Source of the DNA: Sulfitobacter sp. EhC04
GTDB taxonomy: Bacteria > Pseudomonadota > Alphaproteobacteria > Rhodobacterales > Rhodobacteraceae
Reading direction: 5' to 3'
Assembly: GCF_001650875.1 (NCBI RefSeq)
Contig: NZ_LXYI01000015.1
Location: forward strand, 31,853-95,852
Length of the DNA: 64,000 nucleotides
The notes under the pieces were generated by a model, which worked only from the letters and a program-made list of their open reading frames with translations, ran no database searches and was not told where the DNA came from. Made by a program: the position numbers and the translations under genes. Below are positions 27,960-36,342 of this stretch, one piece after another (within the stretch, counting starts at the first letter, position 1; every line of letters starts with the position of its first letter).

Positions 27960-29582
27960 ATGCGTATTGTTGCCGCCTGCCTGCTCAGCCTGCCCACCGT
28001 GGCCCAGGCCGACACATTTACCCTTGCCAGTGCCCCCACTGCCGCCGTCGTCTACGGCTACGGCGCGCAGGTCACGCGCGAGGTTGCCTTCACCGTTCCT
28101 GCCGGTTCGCATGAGGTCATCCTGCCCGATCTGCCTGCCTGGATGCAGGGCGACATGCTGCGGGTCAGCCTGGACGGCGCGCGCCTTGGGGCGACGCAAT
28201 TCCGCTCCTCTGCCGTTCCCCCCCGTCCCGACACTGACAGCGCCGCAGTCACTTCTGCGAAGGACCGCATCAAGGCCGCAGAACGCGCGATCACCGATCT
28301 TGAGGACCGGGTCGCCGAAGCCCGCCTTGCCGCCGCTGCGGCAGAGGCAAAGGTCGGCTTTCTGGGCGCTTTGGGAACAAACGAAGGGTTGCCAAGCGAT
28401 GTGACAACCCTGAGCGATATCGCCCGGATGGTCGAAACCGAAACGCTGGCCGCCCGGCAGGCCGCCCTTGCGGCGCAGCAACGCGCCCGAGACATCGAGA
28501 GAGACCGCGAGGATCTCGACAAGGAGTTGAATGATGCGAAAGCCGCGCTTGCCGCTCTCACTCCGCCGCCCAAGGAAGTATCGCAGTTGACCCTGTCGGT
28601 CACAGCCGAGGCCGAGGGGGAGCTGACCCTGTCACTGAGCTATCCCGTCGATGCGGGCTGGCGGCCGGTCTATGACCTCTACCTGCGCGGTGACGACCCT
28701 TCGACGCTGGAAATCGTCCGGGGGGCCATGATCGCGCAGTACAGCGGCGAGAACTGGGAGGATGTTGCGGTTACCCTTTCCACGCTGGCACCTGCATCGC
28801 AGATTCGCCCCAGCGTGGTGGCGCCTCAGCTGCGCCGGATCGAAGAGCCGGAGCCACCCCGCCCCATGGCGTCGCTGCGCAAGGAAAGCGGCAGCATGGA
28901 TGCAGCGGCACCCGTCATGGAATCTGCGGTCAGGTTCGATGACAGCGTCGCAACTTCCTTCGACGGGCCGGGTGTGACCTATACCGTGGCGCGCCCGCTT
29001 GATCTGGCCAGTGGCGTGGACGCGACGCGGGTCAATCTGGACCAGCTGAGCTTTGACGCGCGCCGCTATGCCCATGCTGCACCGGCATTCGACAATACGG
29101 CGTATCTGATGGCCGAATTCACCAATACCACGCAGGAGCCCCTGCTGGCGGCAAATGAGGCAGCGCTTTATATCGACAACACGCTGGTCGGGCGCGCGCC
29201 ATTCCCGCAGGTTCCGGCAGGGGGTGAGGGGGATGTTCCCTTTGGCCCGATCGAAGACCTGCAAGTGTCCTATACGATCCTGAACCAGTCCGAAGGCGAT
29301 CGCGGCATCATCAGCCGGTCAAATGCCCAGCGTCAGCAGGTCCGCATGGATATCGAGAACCTTGGCAGGACCGATTGGGAAGTCGAGGTTCAGGCCGCCG
29401 TTCCCTACACCATACAGGATGACCTGATCATCAAGTGGAGCGCGGCCCCCGAACCGGATGAGACCAATGTCGAGGACCAGCGCGGGGTGCTGCAATGGAA
29501 CATCGACGTGGCCGCCGGTGAAACCGGTGAAATCGAAATCCAGCAAGAGCTGAACTGGCCCGACGGCATGGTCCTGAGATAA
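27960..29582 (+). CDS. Mucoidy inhibitor MuiA-like protein (DUF4139 family)
   Basis: A 540-aa exported protein of the DUF4139/DUF4140 (MuiA) family. The signal peptide covers residues 1-17 (ending VAQA). The N-terminal beta domain opens VVYGYGAQVTREV. A coiled coil rich in Ala and Glu runs from about residue 95 to 205, and the C-terminal DUF4139 beta domain includes GWRPVYDLYLRGDDPS and YSGENWEDVAVTLSTLAP. The biochemical role is unknown. The ATG at 27960 leads directly into the signal peptide; an upstream ATG would add 11 residues. Confidence 0.88.
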   Translation: MRIVAACLLSLPTVAQADTFTLASAPTAAVVYGYGAQVTREVAFTVPAGSHEVILPDLPAWMQGDMLRVSLDGARLGATQFRSSAVPPRPDTDSAAVTSAKDRIKAAERAITDLEDRVAEARLAAAAAEAKVGFLGALGTNEGLPSDVTTLSDIARMVETETLAARQAALAAQQRARDIERDREDLDKELNDAKAALAALTPPPKEVSQLTLSVTAEAEGELTLSLSYPVDAGWRPVYDLYLRGDDPSTLEIVRGAMIAQYSGENWEDVAVTLSTLAPASQIRPSVVAPQLRRIEEPEPPRPMASLRKESGSMDAAAPVMESAVRFDDSVATSFDGPGVTYTVARPLDLASGVDATRVNLDQLSFDARRYAHAAPAFDNTAYLMAEFTNTTQEPLLAANEAALYIDNTLVGRAPFPQVPAGGEGDVPFGPIEDLQVSYTILNQSEGDRGIISRSNAQRQQVRMDIENLGRTDWEVEVQAAVPYTIQDDLIIKWSAAPEPDETNVEDQRGVLQWNIDVAAGETGEIEIQQELNWPDGMVLR

Positions 29583-29583
29583 A

Positions 29584-29606
29584 GGCGGGCGCCAGCGGCG
29601 CCTGCC
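29584..29606. terminator. Hairpin between convergent MuiA-like and carbonic anhydrase genes
   Basis: Arms 29584-29593 and 29597-29606 form a 10-bp GC stem with one G-T pair and a 3-nt loop. No T-run follows on either strand, so it is only a possible terminator or transcript end stabiliser. Confidence 0.4.
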
Positions 29607-29621
29607 AATGGGCTGACCCGG

Positions 29622-30272
29622 TTAAACGGGCTGGAAACGCTTGCTTTCCGAGCTGTAGTATTCAAGCCCGCCTTCGCCGATGTCGGTCCAGAGGCCGTGC
29701 ATCGTCAACTGCCCCTGCTGGACCGGCTCTGCCACAAAGGGAAATGTCATCAGGTTCTCAAGCGATGTCATCACCGCCAGTTTCTCCAACTGGCGTTCCT
29801 GTTCGACCCCCTCGGGCATCTTGGAGACCTCATCATACTTGGGTCGCAGAATGTCCATCCAGCGGCCCACGAAGCTGTCTTTCGCGTCCATCTCGGGGGC
29901 GTTGCCCTGGCACATGTCGATGCAGCCCTTGACGCCACCGCAGTTGGAATGGCCCAGCACGATCAGATGGGCAACCTTCAACACCCGCACCGCGTATTCC
30001 ACCGCAGCCGATGTGCCGTGATGGTCGCCATCGGGCTCATAAGGCGGGACAAGGTTGGCGATATTCCGATGGATGAAGAATTCGCCCTGGTCGGCCCCGA
30101 AGATCGACGTCACATGCACCCGGCTGTCACAACACGAGATCACCATGGCGCGTGGGCGCTGCCCCTCGTCGGCCAGTCTGCGATACCACGAAGCGTTATC
30201 CGCATAGCTTGTTGCTTTCCAGCCATGATACCGCTGTATCAGATAGCCCGGCAGTGGTTTTGCCCTGTTCAT
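29622..30272 (-). CDS. Beta-class carbonic anhydrase
   Basis: A 216-aa zinc enzyme interconverting CO2 and bicarbonate. Zinc ligands and the active-site dyad are visible: CCDSRV near residue 46 and HSNCGG near 105, plus the strand GEFFIHRNIANLVPP. The ATG at 30272 has AGGGGA 8 nt upstream; an in-frame ATG 9 codons earlier is less likely. It is transcribed alone, divergent from the 30420 gene with a 147-bp gap between them. Confidence 0.95.
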   Translation of the reverse strand: MNRAKPLPGYLIQRYHGWKATSYADNASWYRRLADEGQRPRAMVISCCDSRVHVTSIFGADQGEFFIHRNIANLVPPYEPDGDHHGTSAAVEYAVRVLKVAHLIVLGHSNCGGVKGCIDMCQGNAPEMDAKDSFVGRWMDILRPKYDEVSKMPEGVEQERQLEKLAVMTSLENLMTFPFVAEPVQQGQLTMHGLWTDIGEGGLEYYSSESKRFQPV

Positions 30273-30419
30273 CGCGCTGATCCCCTTGTTCTCGGTCACG
30301 CTGAATTAGCCCAAATCAAAGGCGAATTCGAGCGAAAAGGTAGGTCCCCTCAACCCTTTTCAAACACCTGCGCAGCATAGTCGCACCGCAGCCGTGGGGG
30401 CTGATCAAGGGGTGAGACT

Positions 30420-30797
30420 ATGTTGGTTCTGCAAATGAAACCTATGGAAAACGTATGCGTCGATCAAACGCGGCTGGACGCGCTGTATACCCAATTGGGC
30501 GAAGCCGATGCTGAGGAGATTCTGTGCCGCGCGCTGGAGGACATCGCGCTGCGATTGTCGCATTGTTCGGAACTCTATCACAGTCAAGACATGCCGGAAT
30601 TGCGCAGGAATACCCGCACGTTGATCGCCGTGGGTGGCCAGATCGGGATGCTGGCCGTGACCCGCGTTGCCACAGATGTCGTTGCCTGTATCGACCGGGG
30701 GGATACCATCGCCATCGCCGCCACGCTTTCGCGATTGCTGCGGGTTGGAGAGCGGTCGCTTTGCGCGGTTTGGAACAGCGACGAAAGCCCGATCTGA
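30420..30797 (+). CDS. Hypothetical helical protein
   Basis: A 125-aa all-helical protein that I cannot name. Residues 15-115 look like a bundle of four amphipathic helices (for example EEILCRALEDIALRLSHCSE and RVATDVVACIDRGDTIAIAA). The layout resembles a histidine-phosphotransfer domain, with His in LRLSHCSEL or LYHSQ, but the HPt signature is not convincing. AAGGGG 6 nt before the ATG supports the start. It lies 66 nt upstream of the leucyl aminopeptidase gene on the same strand. Confidence 0.7.
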   Translation: MLVLQMKPMENVCVDQTRLDALYTQLGEADAEEILCRALEDIALRLSHCSELYHSQDMPELRRNTRTLIAVGGQIGMLAVTRVATDVVACIDRGDTIAIAATLSRLLRVGERSLCAVWNSDESPI

Positions 30798-30863
30798 TGG
30801 CTTGCGGGCATCGCTGGAAAGGATAGGCTGCGCCGCAGGTTGTCCCAAAATCGAAAGCGTTCC

Positions 30864-32246
30864 ATGCCCTGCACCTTTGTCCCGAAGACCGCCAATACCG
30901 TGCCGCTGCACGTCCTTTCAGAAGATGCGCTGAACGGTTGGTCTGCCGATCAGACGACAGCAGTTCAGAACTGGATCGAGGCAAACGGCTTTACCGGCGG
31001 CCTTGGCCAGTCGCTGGTGATCTCCGATGCGGACGGCAAACCGGGCATGGCCCTTGTCGGCTACGGCAATCCGAAGGCGCGCGCGCGGGGACGGTTCCAC
31101 CTGGCCGGTGCCGTGACGGCCCTGCCCGAAGGCAGCTACGAAATTGCCAGCGGCCTGCCCGAAGACGCGGCTGAGGCCGAGGCGCTTGGCTGGCTGTTGG
31201 CCGGATACGCCTTTGACCGCTACCGCGCACAATCGCCCCTGCGCGCAAGGTTGGTCGCGCCGGAGCATCTGGACGCAACCCGGATCGAAGCCATTGCGGC
31301 CGGCGAAGTGCTGACACGTAACCTGATCAACACACCGGCATCGGACATGGGCCCCCCGGACCTCGCCGATTCTGCACTGGCACTGGCAAAACAGCACGGT
31401 GCCGAGATCGACATCATCGTCGGGGAAGACCTGCTGACGCAGAATTTCCCGATGATCCACGCGGTTGGCCGCGCCGCCGACCGCGCGCCACGTCTGATCG
31501 ACATGCGCTGGGGCAAAAGCGGGCCAAAACTGACCCTGGTCGGCAAGGGCGTCTGTTTCGACACCGGCGGGCTGAACCTGAAACCCGGTGCCTCCATGGG
31601 CTTGATGAAAAAGGACATGGGCGGTGCTGCTGCCGTGCTGGGGCTGGCGCATATGATCATGGCGACGGGGCTGGACCTGCAATTGCGGGTGCTGATCCCG
31701 GCGGTCGAAAACTCGGTTTCCGGCAATGCCTTCCGCCCACAGGACATCCTGACGTCGCGCAAGGGGCTGACGGTCGAGATCAACAACACCGATGCAGAAG
31801 GCCGCCTTGTGCTGGCCGATGCGCTGGCCTACGCCGACGAGGACGCGCCGGACCAGATCATTTCCATGGCCACGCTTACCGGGGCCGCACGGGTGGCGGT
31901 CGGCCCTGATCTCGCCCCCTATTTCAGCGACGATCCCGCCTTTGTCTCGGCGCTTGAAGCCGCAGCGGCGGCCACCGCCGATCCGGTCTGGCGGATGCCC
32001 TTTCACGACCCCTATGAGAGCATGATCGAACCGGGCATCGCGGATCTGGACAACGCGCCCAAGGGCGGTTTTGCCGGGTGCATCACCGCCGCCCTTTTCC
32101 TGCGCCGCTTTGTCACCGAAAGCCCCTATGCGCATTTCGACATCTACGGGTGGCAGCCTGTCGCTGCCCCTGCCCGCCCCAAGGGCGGTGCCGGTCAGGC
32201 AACACGGGCGCTTCACGCAGCCCTGATGCCAATGCTCACCCGATGA
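30864..32246 (+). CDS. Leucyl aminopeptidase family (M17) peptidase
   Basis: A 460-aa cytosolic two-metal aminopeptidase that trims N-terminal residues from peptides. The M17 signature NTDAEGRLVLADAL is near residue 308. The upstream metal-binding lysine and aspartate region is LVGKGVCFDTGGLNLKPG near 228. The ATG at 30864 is preferred; a TTG 8 codons earlier is possible, and neither has a strong ribosome-binding site. The stop overlaps the NlpC/P60 gene by 4 nt (ATGA), and the pair may act together on peptides from cell-wall turnover. Confidence 0.94.
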   Translation: MPCTFVPKTANTVPLHVLSEDALNGWSADQTTAVQNWIEANGFTGGLGQSLVISDADGKPGMALVGYGNPKARARGRFHLAGAVTALPEGSYEIASGLPEDAAEAEALGWLLAGYAFDRYRAQSPLRARLVAPEHLDATRIEAIAAGEVLTRNLINTPASDMGPPDLADSALALAKQHGAEIDIIVGEDLLTQNFPMIHAVGRAADRAPRLIDMRWGKSGPKLTLVGKGVCFDTGGLNLKPGASMGLMKKDMGGAAAVLGLAHMIMATGLDLQLRVLIPAVENSVSGNAFRPQDILTSRKGLTVEINNTDAEGRLVLADALAYADEDAPDQIISMATLTGAARVAVGPDLAPYFSDDPAFVSALEAAAAATADPVWRMPFHDPYESMIEPGIADLDNAPKGGFAGCITAALFLRRFVTESPYAHFDIYGWQPVAAPARPKGGAGQATRALHAALMPMLTR

Positions 32247-33034
32247 GCGACCCGCGCCTGACGCCCATTGCCGCGCTGGTGACCCGGTCAGAACCGGGAC
32301 AGGTAACTGCTGCCGTCGCCGATCTGTGCCGCAGCCCCGGCGGCCCAAGAGACCGTCAGCTTCTCTTTGGTGACACCCTGACCCTGCTGGGGGAAGACAC
32401 CAACGGGTTTACCTATGTTCAGGCGGACAAGGACGGCTATTGCGGCCATGTCAGCACCGGGGCGCTGGGCAGCGGTGCCAAGGCAACCCACAGGGTCAGC
32501 GCCCCTGCCACCCATGCCTATACCGCGGCGGATTTCAAATCGCGGGAATGTCAGAGCCTCAGTTTCGGCAGCGCGGTGGCGGTCACCGGCGAAAAGGGCA
32601 GATTTGCCGTCACATCCATCGGTCACATTCCCATGGTCCACCTGCGCGAGGCCGACCAGCACTTTGACGATCCCGCCGCCATCGCCGCGCTGTTTCTTGG
32701 CACCCCGTACCTCTGGGGTGGCAACAGCCGCTGGGGCATGGATTGTTCCGGGCTGGTGCAGGCCGCCCTGCTGGCCTGCGGCATCCCCTGCCCCGGCGAC
32801 AGCGACCAGCAGCTTATCCTTGGGGAACCGGCAAAGCCCCCCTACCGGCGCAACGATCTGTTGTTCTGGAAAGGGCATGTGGCGCTGGTCACCGACCCCG
32901 AAACGCTGATCCACGCCAATGTGCATGCCATGCAGACAGTCTATGAGCCGATTGCCGAGGCGCTCACCCGCATCCGGGAACAGGGCGACGGCAACGTGAC
33001 GGCGCACCGGCGTCTTTCGCTTCCTGCTGGTTGA
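32243..33034 (+). CDS. NlpC/P60 family peptidase
   Basis: A 263-aa cysteine peptidase of the C40 family, probably a D-glutamyl-meso-diaminopimelate endopeptidase acting on peptidoglycan peptides. SH3-like segments cover the first 140 residues (FTYVQADKDGYCGHVSTGAL). The catalytic domain has Cys in WGMDCSGLVQAALLACG near residue 172 and His in GHVALVTDP near 213, followed by the polar residue region LIHANVHAM. No signal peptide is seen, which fits a recycling role. It is coupled to the aminopeptidase gene by a 4-nt overlap. Confidence 0.92.
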   Translation: MSDPRLTPIAALVTRSEPGQVTAAVADLCRSPGGPRDRQLLFGDTLTLLGEDTNGFTYVQADKDGYCGHVSTGALGSGAKATHRVSAPATHAYTAADFKSRECQSLSFGSAVAVTGEKGRFAVTSIGHIPMVHLREADQHFDDPAAIAALFLGTPYLWGGNSRWGMDCSGLVQAALLACGIPCPGDSDQQLILGEPAKPPYRRNDLLFWKGHVALVTDPETLIHANVHAMQTVYEPIAEALTRIREQGDGNVTAHRRLSLPAG

Positions 33035-33069
33035 CCTTTCGTAAGGAAGGTCCGCCACCCCGGCCTGGT

Positions 33070-33417
33070 CTATTCCACCGCGCGGATCAGCTTGCGCTCC
33101 AGCACACGCAGGACCGCTTTGAGGTCATGGCCCCGCCGCAGCACCTGGCCGTTTGCCCCGATCACCGCATACATCCCCTGCTTGCTGCGCAGCTTCGGGC
33201 GTTTCTCGATCCGGTAAAGCGGGATCTCGGCAGTGCGGCGGAAAACGGAGAATACCGCCACTTCGCGAAGGCAGGATATGCCGTAATCGCGCCATTCGCC
33301 CGCCGCAACCATCCGCCCGTAAAGCGACAGGATCAATGACAGTTCGGTGCGGTGAAATGCGACCTGTTCGGCAGGACGCTCAAAAGGGGTGACTTGCGGA
33401 GGAAATTGCACTGTCAT
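33070..33417 (-). CDS. DUF2794 domain-containing protein
   Basis: A 115-aa protein matching the alphaproteobacterial DUF2794 family (FHRTELSLILSLYGRMVAAG near residue 20, RDYGISCLREVAVFSVFRR and RPKLRSKQGMYAVIG). Function is unknown; it looks soluble. The ATG at 33417 is chosen because the family starts shortly after it. It converges on the NlpC/P60 gene and is divergent from paaI across a 117-bp AT-rich gap. Confidence 0.88.
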   Translation of the reverse strand: MTVQFPPQVTPFERPAEQVAFHRTELSLILSLYGRMVAAGEWRDYGISCLREVAVFSVFRRTAEIPLYRIEKRPKLRSKQGMYAVIGANGQVLRRGHDLKAVLRVLERKLIRAVE

Positions 33418-33534
33418 GTTACTACAGTTGCGCCCTTCGCCACCCAAATCAAGAGCCTACGTAGATGATAATGATTGAAAGAGTTACATAATTATGGAAT
33501 ACACCAAAAATATGAAACATAAAGAGCGCGCCAA

Positions 33535-33975
33535 ATGACCCCCCAGGAACGTGCGGAAAAATCGACAGAAATCATGTTCGCCGCAGATCGGGCATCTGCC
33601 GGGCTGGGCATGACCATCACGGCTGTCGCCCCCGGTCAGGCCACGCTGACCATGCAGGTCCGGCCCGAGATGTTGAACGGCCACCAGATTTGCCACGGCG
33701 GCTTCATTTTCGCCCTTGCCGACAGCGCCTTTGCCTTTGCCTGCAACAGCTATAACCAGCTTGTTGTCGCCCAGCAAAATCAGATCACCTATCTTAGCCC
33801 CGGTCGCGCAGACGAGATGCTGACTGCCCATGCGGTCGAAACTTCCAGAACTGGGCGCTCGGGCATCTATGATGTCACTGTCACCGGCGAGGACGGCCGC
33901 GCCGTGGCGCTGTTTCGCGGGCTGTCGCGCAGCGTCAAAGGCCAGCATTTCCCAGAGGAAGGGACCCAGAAATGA
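33535..33975 (+). CDS. paaI: Hydroxyphenylacetyl-CoA thioesterase PaaI
   Basis: A 146-aa hotdog-fold thioesterase. The family motif GHQICHGGFIFALADSAFAFACN with its catalytic Asp and Gly helix is near residue 49, and NQITYLSPGRADEMLTAHA follows. PaaI releases CoA from dead-end intermediates of phenylacetate breakdown. It overlaps paaK by 4 nt (ATGA), so the two are one transcript. The rest of the phenylacetate pathway is not in this window. The AT-rich stretch upstream is a likely promoter. Confidence 0.93.
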   Translation: MTPQERAEKSTEIMFAADRASAGLGMTITAVAPGQATLTMQVRPEMLNGHQICHGGFIFALADSAFAFACNSYNQLVVAQQNQITYLSPGRADEMLTAHAVETSRTGRSGIYDVTVTGEDGRAVALFRGLSRSVKGQHFPEEGTQK

Positions 33976-35282
33976 AAGACCTCACCCCCGCGAAATCCAC
34001 ACTTGATACAATTGAGATCGCCAGCCGGGACGAGATCGAGGCGCTGCAACTGGAGCGCATGAAATGGTCCCTGCGCCACGCCTATGACAACGTACCGTTC
34101 TACAAATCCAGCTTTGACGCAGCGGGTGTGCATCCCGATGACCTGACATCGCTTGCCGATCTGGCAAAATTCCCGTTCACGGTCAAAACCGACCTGCGCG
34201 ACCATTACCCATTTGGCATGTTCGCGGTGCCGCGTGAAAAGGTGGCCCGCATCCACGCTTCCTCTGGCACCACGGGTCAGCCGACGGTCGTGGGATACAC
34301 CCAAAGCGACTTGAACAACTGGGCCAGCGTGGTGGCGCGGTCCCTGCGCGCGGCGGGCATGAAACCCGGCGACATGCTGCACAACGCCTATGGCTACGGG
34401 CTGTTTACCGGGGGGTTGGGCATCCATCTGGGGGCCGATGCGCTGGGGCTTTCGACCTACCCGATCTCGGGCGGCATGACACCGCGCCAGGTCCGCCTGA
34501 TCGAGGATTTCAAACCCAAGGGGATCACCGTCACCCCGTCCTATGCCCTGTCCATTCTGGATGAATTCGCGGCGCAGGGGATCGACCCCCGCGCCAGCTC
34601 GCTCGAAGTCGGCATTTTCGGTGCCGAACCCTGGACCAACGCGATGCGTCTGGAAATCGAACAGGCGTTCGACATGCACGCCGTCGACATCTACGGCCTG
34701 TCCGAGGTGATGGGGCCGGGCGTGTCGATGGAATGTGTGGAATCGAAAAACGGGCTGCACATCTGGGAGGATCATTTCTATCCCGAGATCATCAACCCCG
34801 AAACCGGGCAACCGGTCGCAGACGGCGAACAAGGCGAACTGGTCTTTACCTCGCTCACGAAAGAGGCCTTTCCGATCATCCGCTATCGCACCCGCGACCT
34901 GACCCGCCTGATGCCCGGCACGGCGCGCACCATGCGGCGAATGGAAAAGGTCACGGGCCGGTCGGATGACATGATCATCCTGCGCGGCGTGAACGTCTTT
35001 CCGACCCAGATCGAAGAGGCGCTGATGGCAACCAGCGGCCTTGCCCCGCATTTCCAGATCGAATTGTCCCGTCCCGACCGAATGGATCAGATGCGGATTC
35101 TGTGCGAATGCGCCGACGCCTCTGTTTCGGACGATCTTCGTGCCGGTGCAGCCAAGGCCCTGTCTGCCCAGATCAAGCAGACCGTCGGGATCAGCGTCAA
35201 AGTGGAAGTGGCCGATGTTGGCGGTGTCCCCCGATCCGAGGGCAAGGCCGTGCGGATCGTGGACAACCGCCCCAAGTCATAA
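33972..35282 (+). CDS. paaK: Phenylacetate-CoA ligase
   Basis: A 436-aa adenylate-forming enzyme that activates phenylacetate to phenylacetyl-CoA with ATP. The phosphate-binding loop ASSGTTGQPTVVGYT is near residue 95, DIYGLSEVMGPGVSMEC near 240 is the substrate/adenylate motif, and RYRTRDLTRL near 308 binds the ribose. The C-terminal domain includes GRSDDMIILRGVNVFP. It is translationally coupled to paaI. Length and motifs are typical of PaaK. Confidence 0.96.
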   Translation: MKDLTPAKSTLDTIEIASRDEIEALQLERMKWSLRHAYDNVPFYKSSFDAAGVHPDDLTSLADLAKFPFTVKTDLRDHYPFGMFAVPREKVARIHASSGTTGQPTVVGYTQSDLNNWASVVARSLRAAGMKPGDMLHNAYGYGLFTGGLGIHLGADALGLSTYPISGGMTPRQVRLIEDFKPKGITVTPSYALSILDEFAAQGIDPRASSLEVGIFGAEPWTNAMRLEIEQAFDMHAVDIYGLSEVMGPGVSMECVESKNGLHIWEDHFYPEIINPETGQPVADGEQGELVFTSLTKEAFPIIRYRTRDLTRLMPGTARTMRRMEKVTGRSDDMIILRGVNVFPTQIEEALMATSGLAPHFQIELSRPDRMDQMRILCECADASVSDDLRAGAAKALSAQIKQTVGISVKVEVADVGGVPRSEGKAVRIVDNRPKS

Positions 35283-35305
35283 GTCCGATAGCCCGACGGA
35301 TCAGA

Positions 35306-35587
35306 TCAGCCGCATTTGATGTCGACGATCACGTCCGTTTGGTCCAGCACGATGTTCACGCGGGAGGCGTTGAAATCCATCGTGACCGGATCGCCCAGGC
35401 GATATTGCCGCTTGGGATCCGGGATCGACAGCGCCACCACCGCATCCTGCCCGATCATCCCGGCATAGGACGCCGCGTTGCAGGTGTCAGCACCGCTTGC
35501 GCTGGCACCGGACGATGCGCTGCCGTTTTGCTGGGGGCCACAGGCCGCCAGCGCGGCGATGGTGACAAGTGCGATCTGTGTTTTCAT
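35306..35587 (-). CDS. Peptidase inhibitor I78 family lipoprotein
   Basis: A 93-aa lipoprotein: the signal peptide has lipobox LAAC at about residues 14-17, a Ser/Gly/Ala linker follows, and then comes an inhibitor I78 domain (CNAASYAGMIGQDAVV near residue 36, DPVTMDFNASRVNIVLD, final IKCG). I78 proteins inhibit serine proteases, so a role protecting envelope proteins is inferred. AGGAGC-type sequence before the ATG supports the start. It lies 22 nt after the TetR gene on the same strand, so they may be co-transcribed. Confidence 0.88.
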   Translation of the reverse strand: MKTQIALVTIAALAACGPQQNGSASSGASASGADTCNAASYAGMIGQDAVVALSIPDPKRQYRLGDPVTMDFNASRVNIVLDQTDVIVDIKCG

Positions 35588-35609
35588 GTCCTGCTCCTTG
35601 ATTTCGTTC

Positions 35610-36227
35610 TCATGCTTCGTATCGGGCCAGAAAGGTTTCGACCGCGCTGTCCACCACCCGGTCAATTTCCGCGTCAGTGACCGTCTTTGTCACGCCAAAG
35701 ATCAGGCGCGCCCAGATGTCAGCCTTGCAAAGCTCGCCAAACTGGTCGGCGGCCAAGGCGTGATCTTCGATCCGCAGTTCACCCCGCGCTTCGGCCCCCT
35801 GGAAATAGGCGACCATTTCGGCCCGCACAACCGCAGGACCAGTATTGTAGAATTTCTGGCCCAGTTCGGGAAACCGATCCGATTCGGCAACGCAGATCCG
35901 AAACACCTGCTGCCCGAAGGTGGAGGTCAGAAACCGCAGAAAGTGTCGCCCTGCCTGGCCCAGCACCGCGCGCGGCGGCGCGCACATTTCGATGCTCTTG
36001 ACCGCTTCCTGGCTCTGGCGCACACACTCGGCGCTTGCGACCTCCATGAACAACAGCCGCTTGTCGGGAAAATAGCTGTAAAGCGTCGCCTTGGACACTG
36101 CTGCAACGCGGGCAATCTCGTCCACGCTGGCCCCTTCAAAGCCGTCGGCCATGAACACGGAACGGGCGCCTTCCAGCACCTGATCGAATTTCCGGCCCTT
36201 GCGAACCTTGGGGGTGGCAACGTTCAT
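35610..36227 (-). CDS. TetR/AcrR family transcriptional regulator
   Basis: A 205-aa one-component repressor. The N-terminal helix-turn-helix is clear (FMADGFEGASVDEIARVAAV then SKATLYSYFPDKRLLF, residues 24-60), and the C-terminal ligand-binding half is all helical. GGAG 5 nt upstream fixes the ATG at 36227. A 16-bp inverted repeat at 36259-36274, between this gene and the divergent AEC transporter, is a likely operator, so it probably represses itself and the transporter. The ligand is unknown. Confidence 0.93.
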   Translation of the reverse strand: MNVATPKVRKGRKFDQVLEGARSVFMADGFEGASVDEIARVAAVSKATLYSYFPDKRLLFMEVASAECVRQSQEAVKSIEMCAPPRAVLGQAGRHFLRFLTSTFGQQVFRICVAESDRFPELGQKFYNTGPAVVRAEMVAYFQGAEARGELRIEDHALAADQFGELCKADIWARLIFGVTKTVTDAEIDRVVDSAVETFLARYEA

Positions 36228-36258
36228 TTCTGCTCCGAGGCGTGGAGGTGCAACAATA

Positions 36259-36274
36259 TAAACCGAATCGTTTA
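36259..36274. promoter_or_regulatory. Candidate TetR operator, TAAAC-N6-GTTTA
   Basis: TAAACCGAATCGTTTA has perfect 5-bp arms around CGAATC. It lies 32 nt before the TetR start and about 70 nt before the AEC transporter start. Many TetR-family operators have this arm spacing. The centre contains a GANTC site (36265-36269), the target of CcrM. Confidence 0.55.
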
Positions 36275-36342
36275 GTTCCAAGCGGTATTTCCTTTGCGCT
36301 GGACGCTTGCGCCGGATCGCATTGCTGGATACCCCTTGGAAC

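Noticed and set aside
33467..33475. GATAATGAT, the core of a Fur-type box, between DUF2794 and paaI.
   Set aside because: It is a single 9-mer in an AT-rich gap without the second inverted half and without iron-related neighbours; chance is a sufficient explanation.
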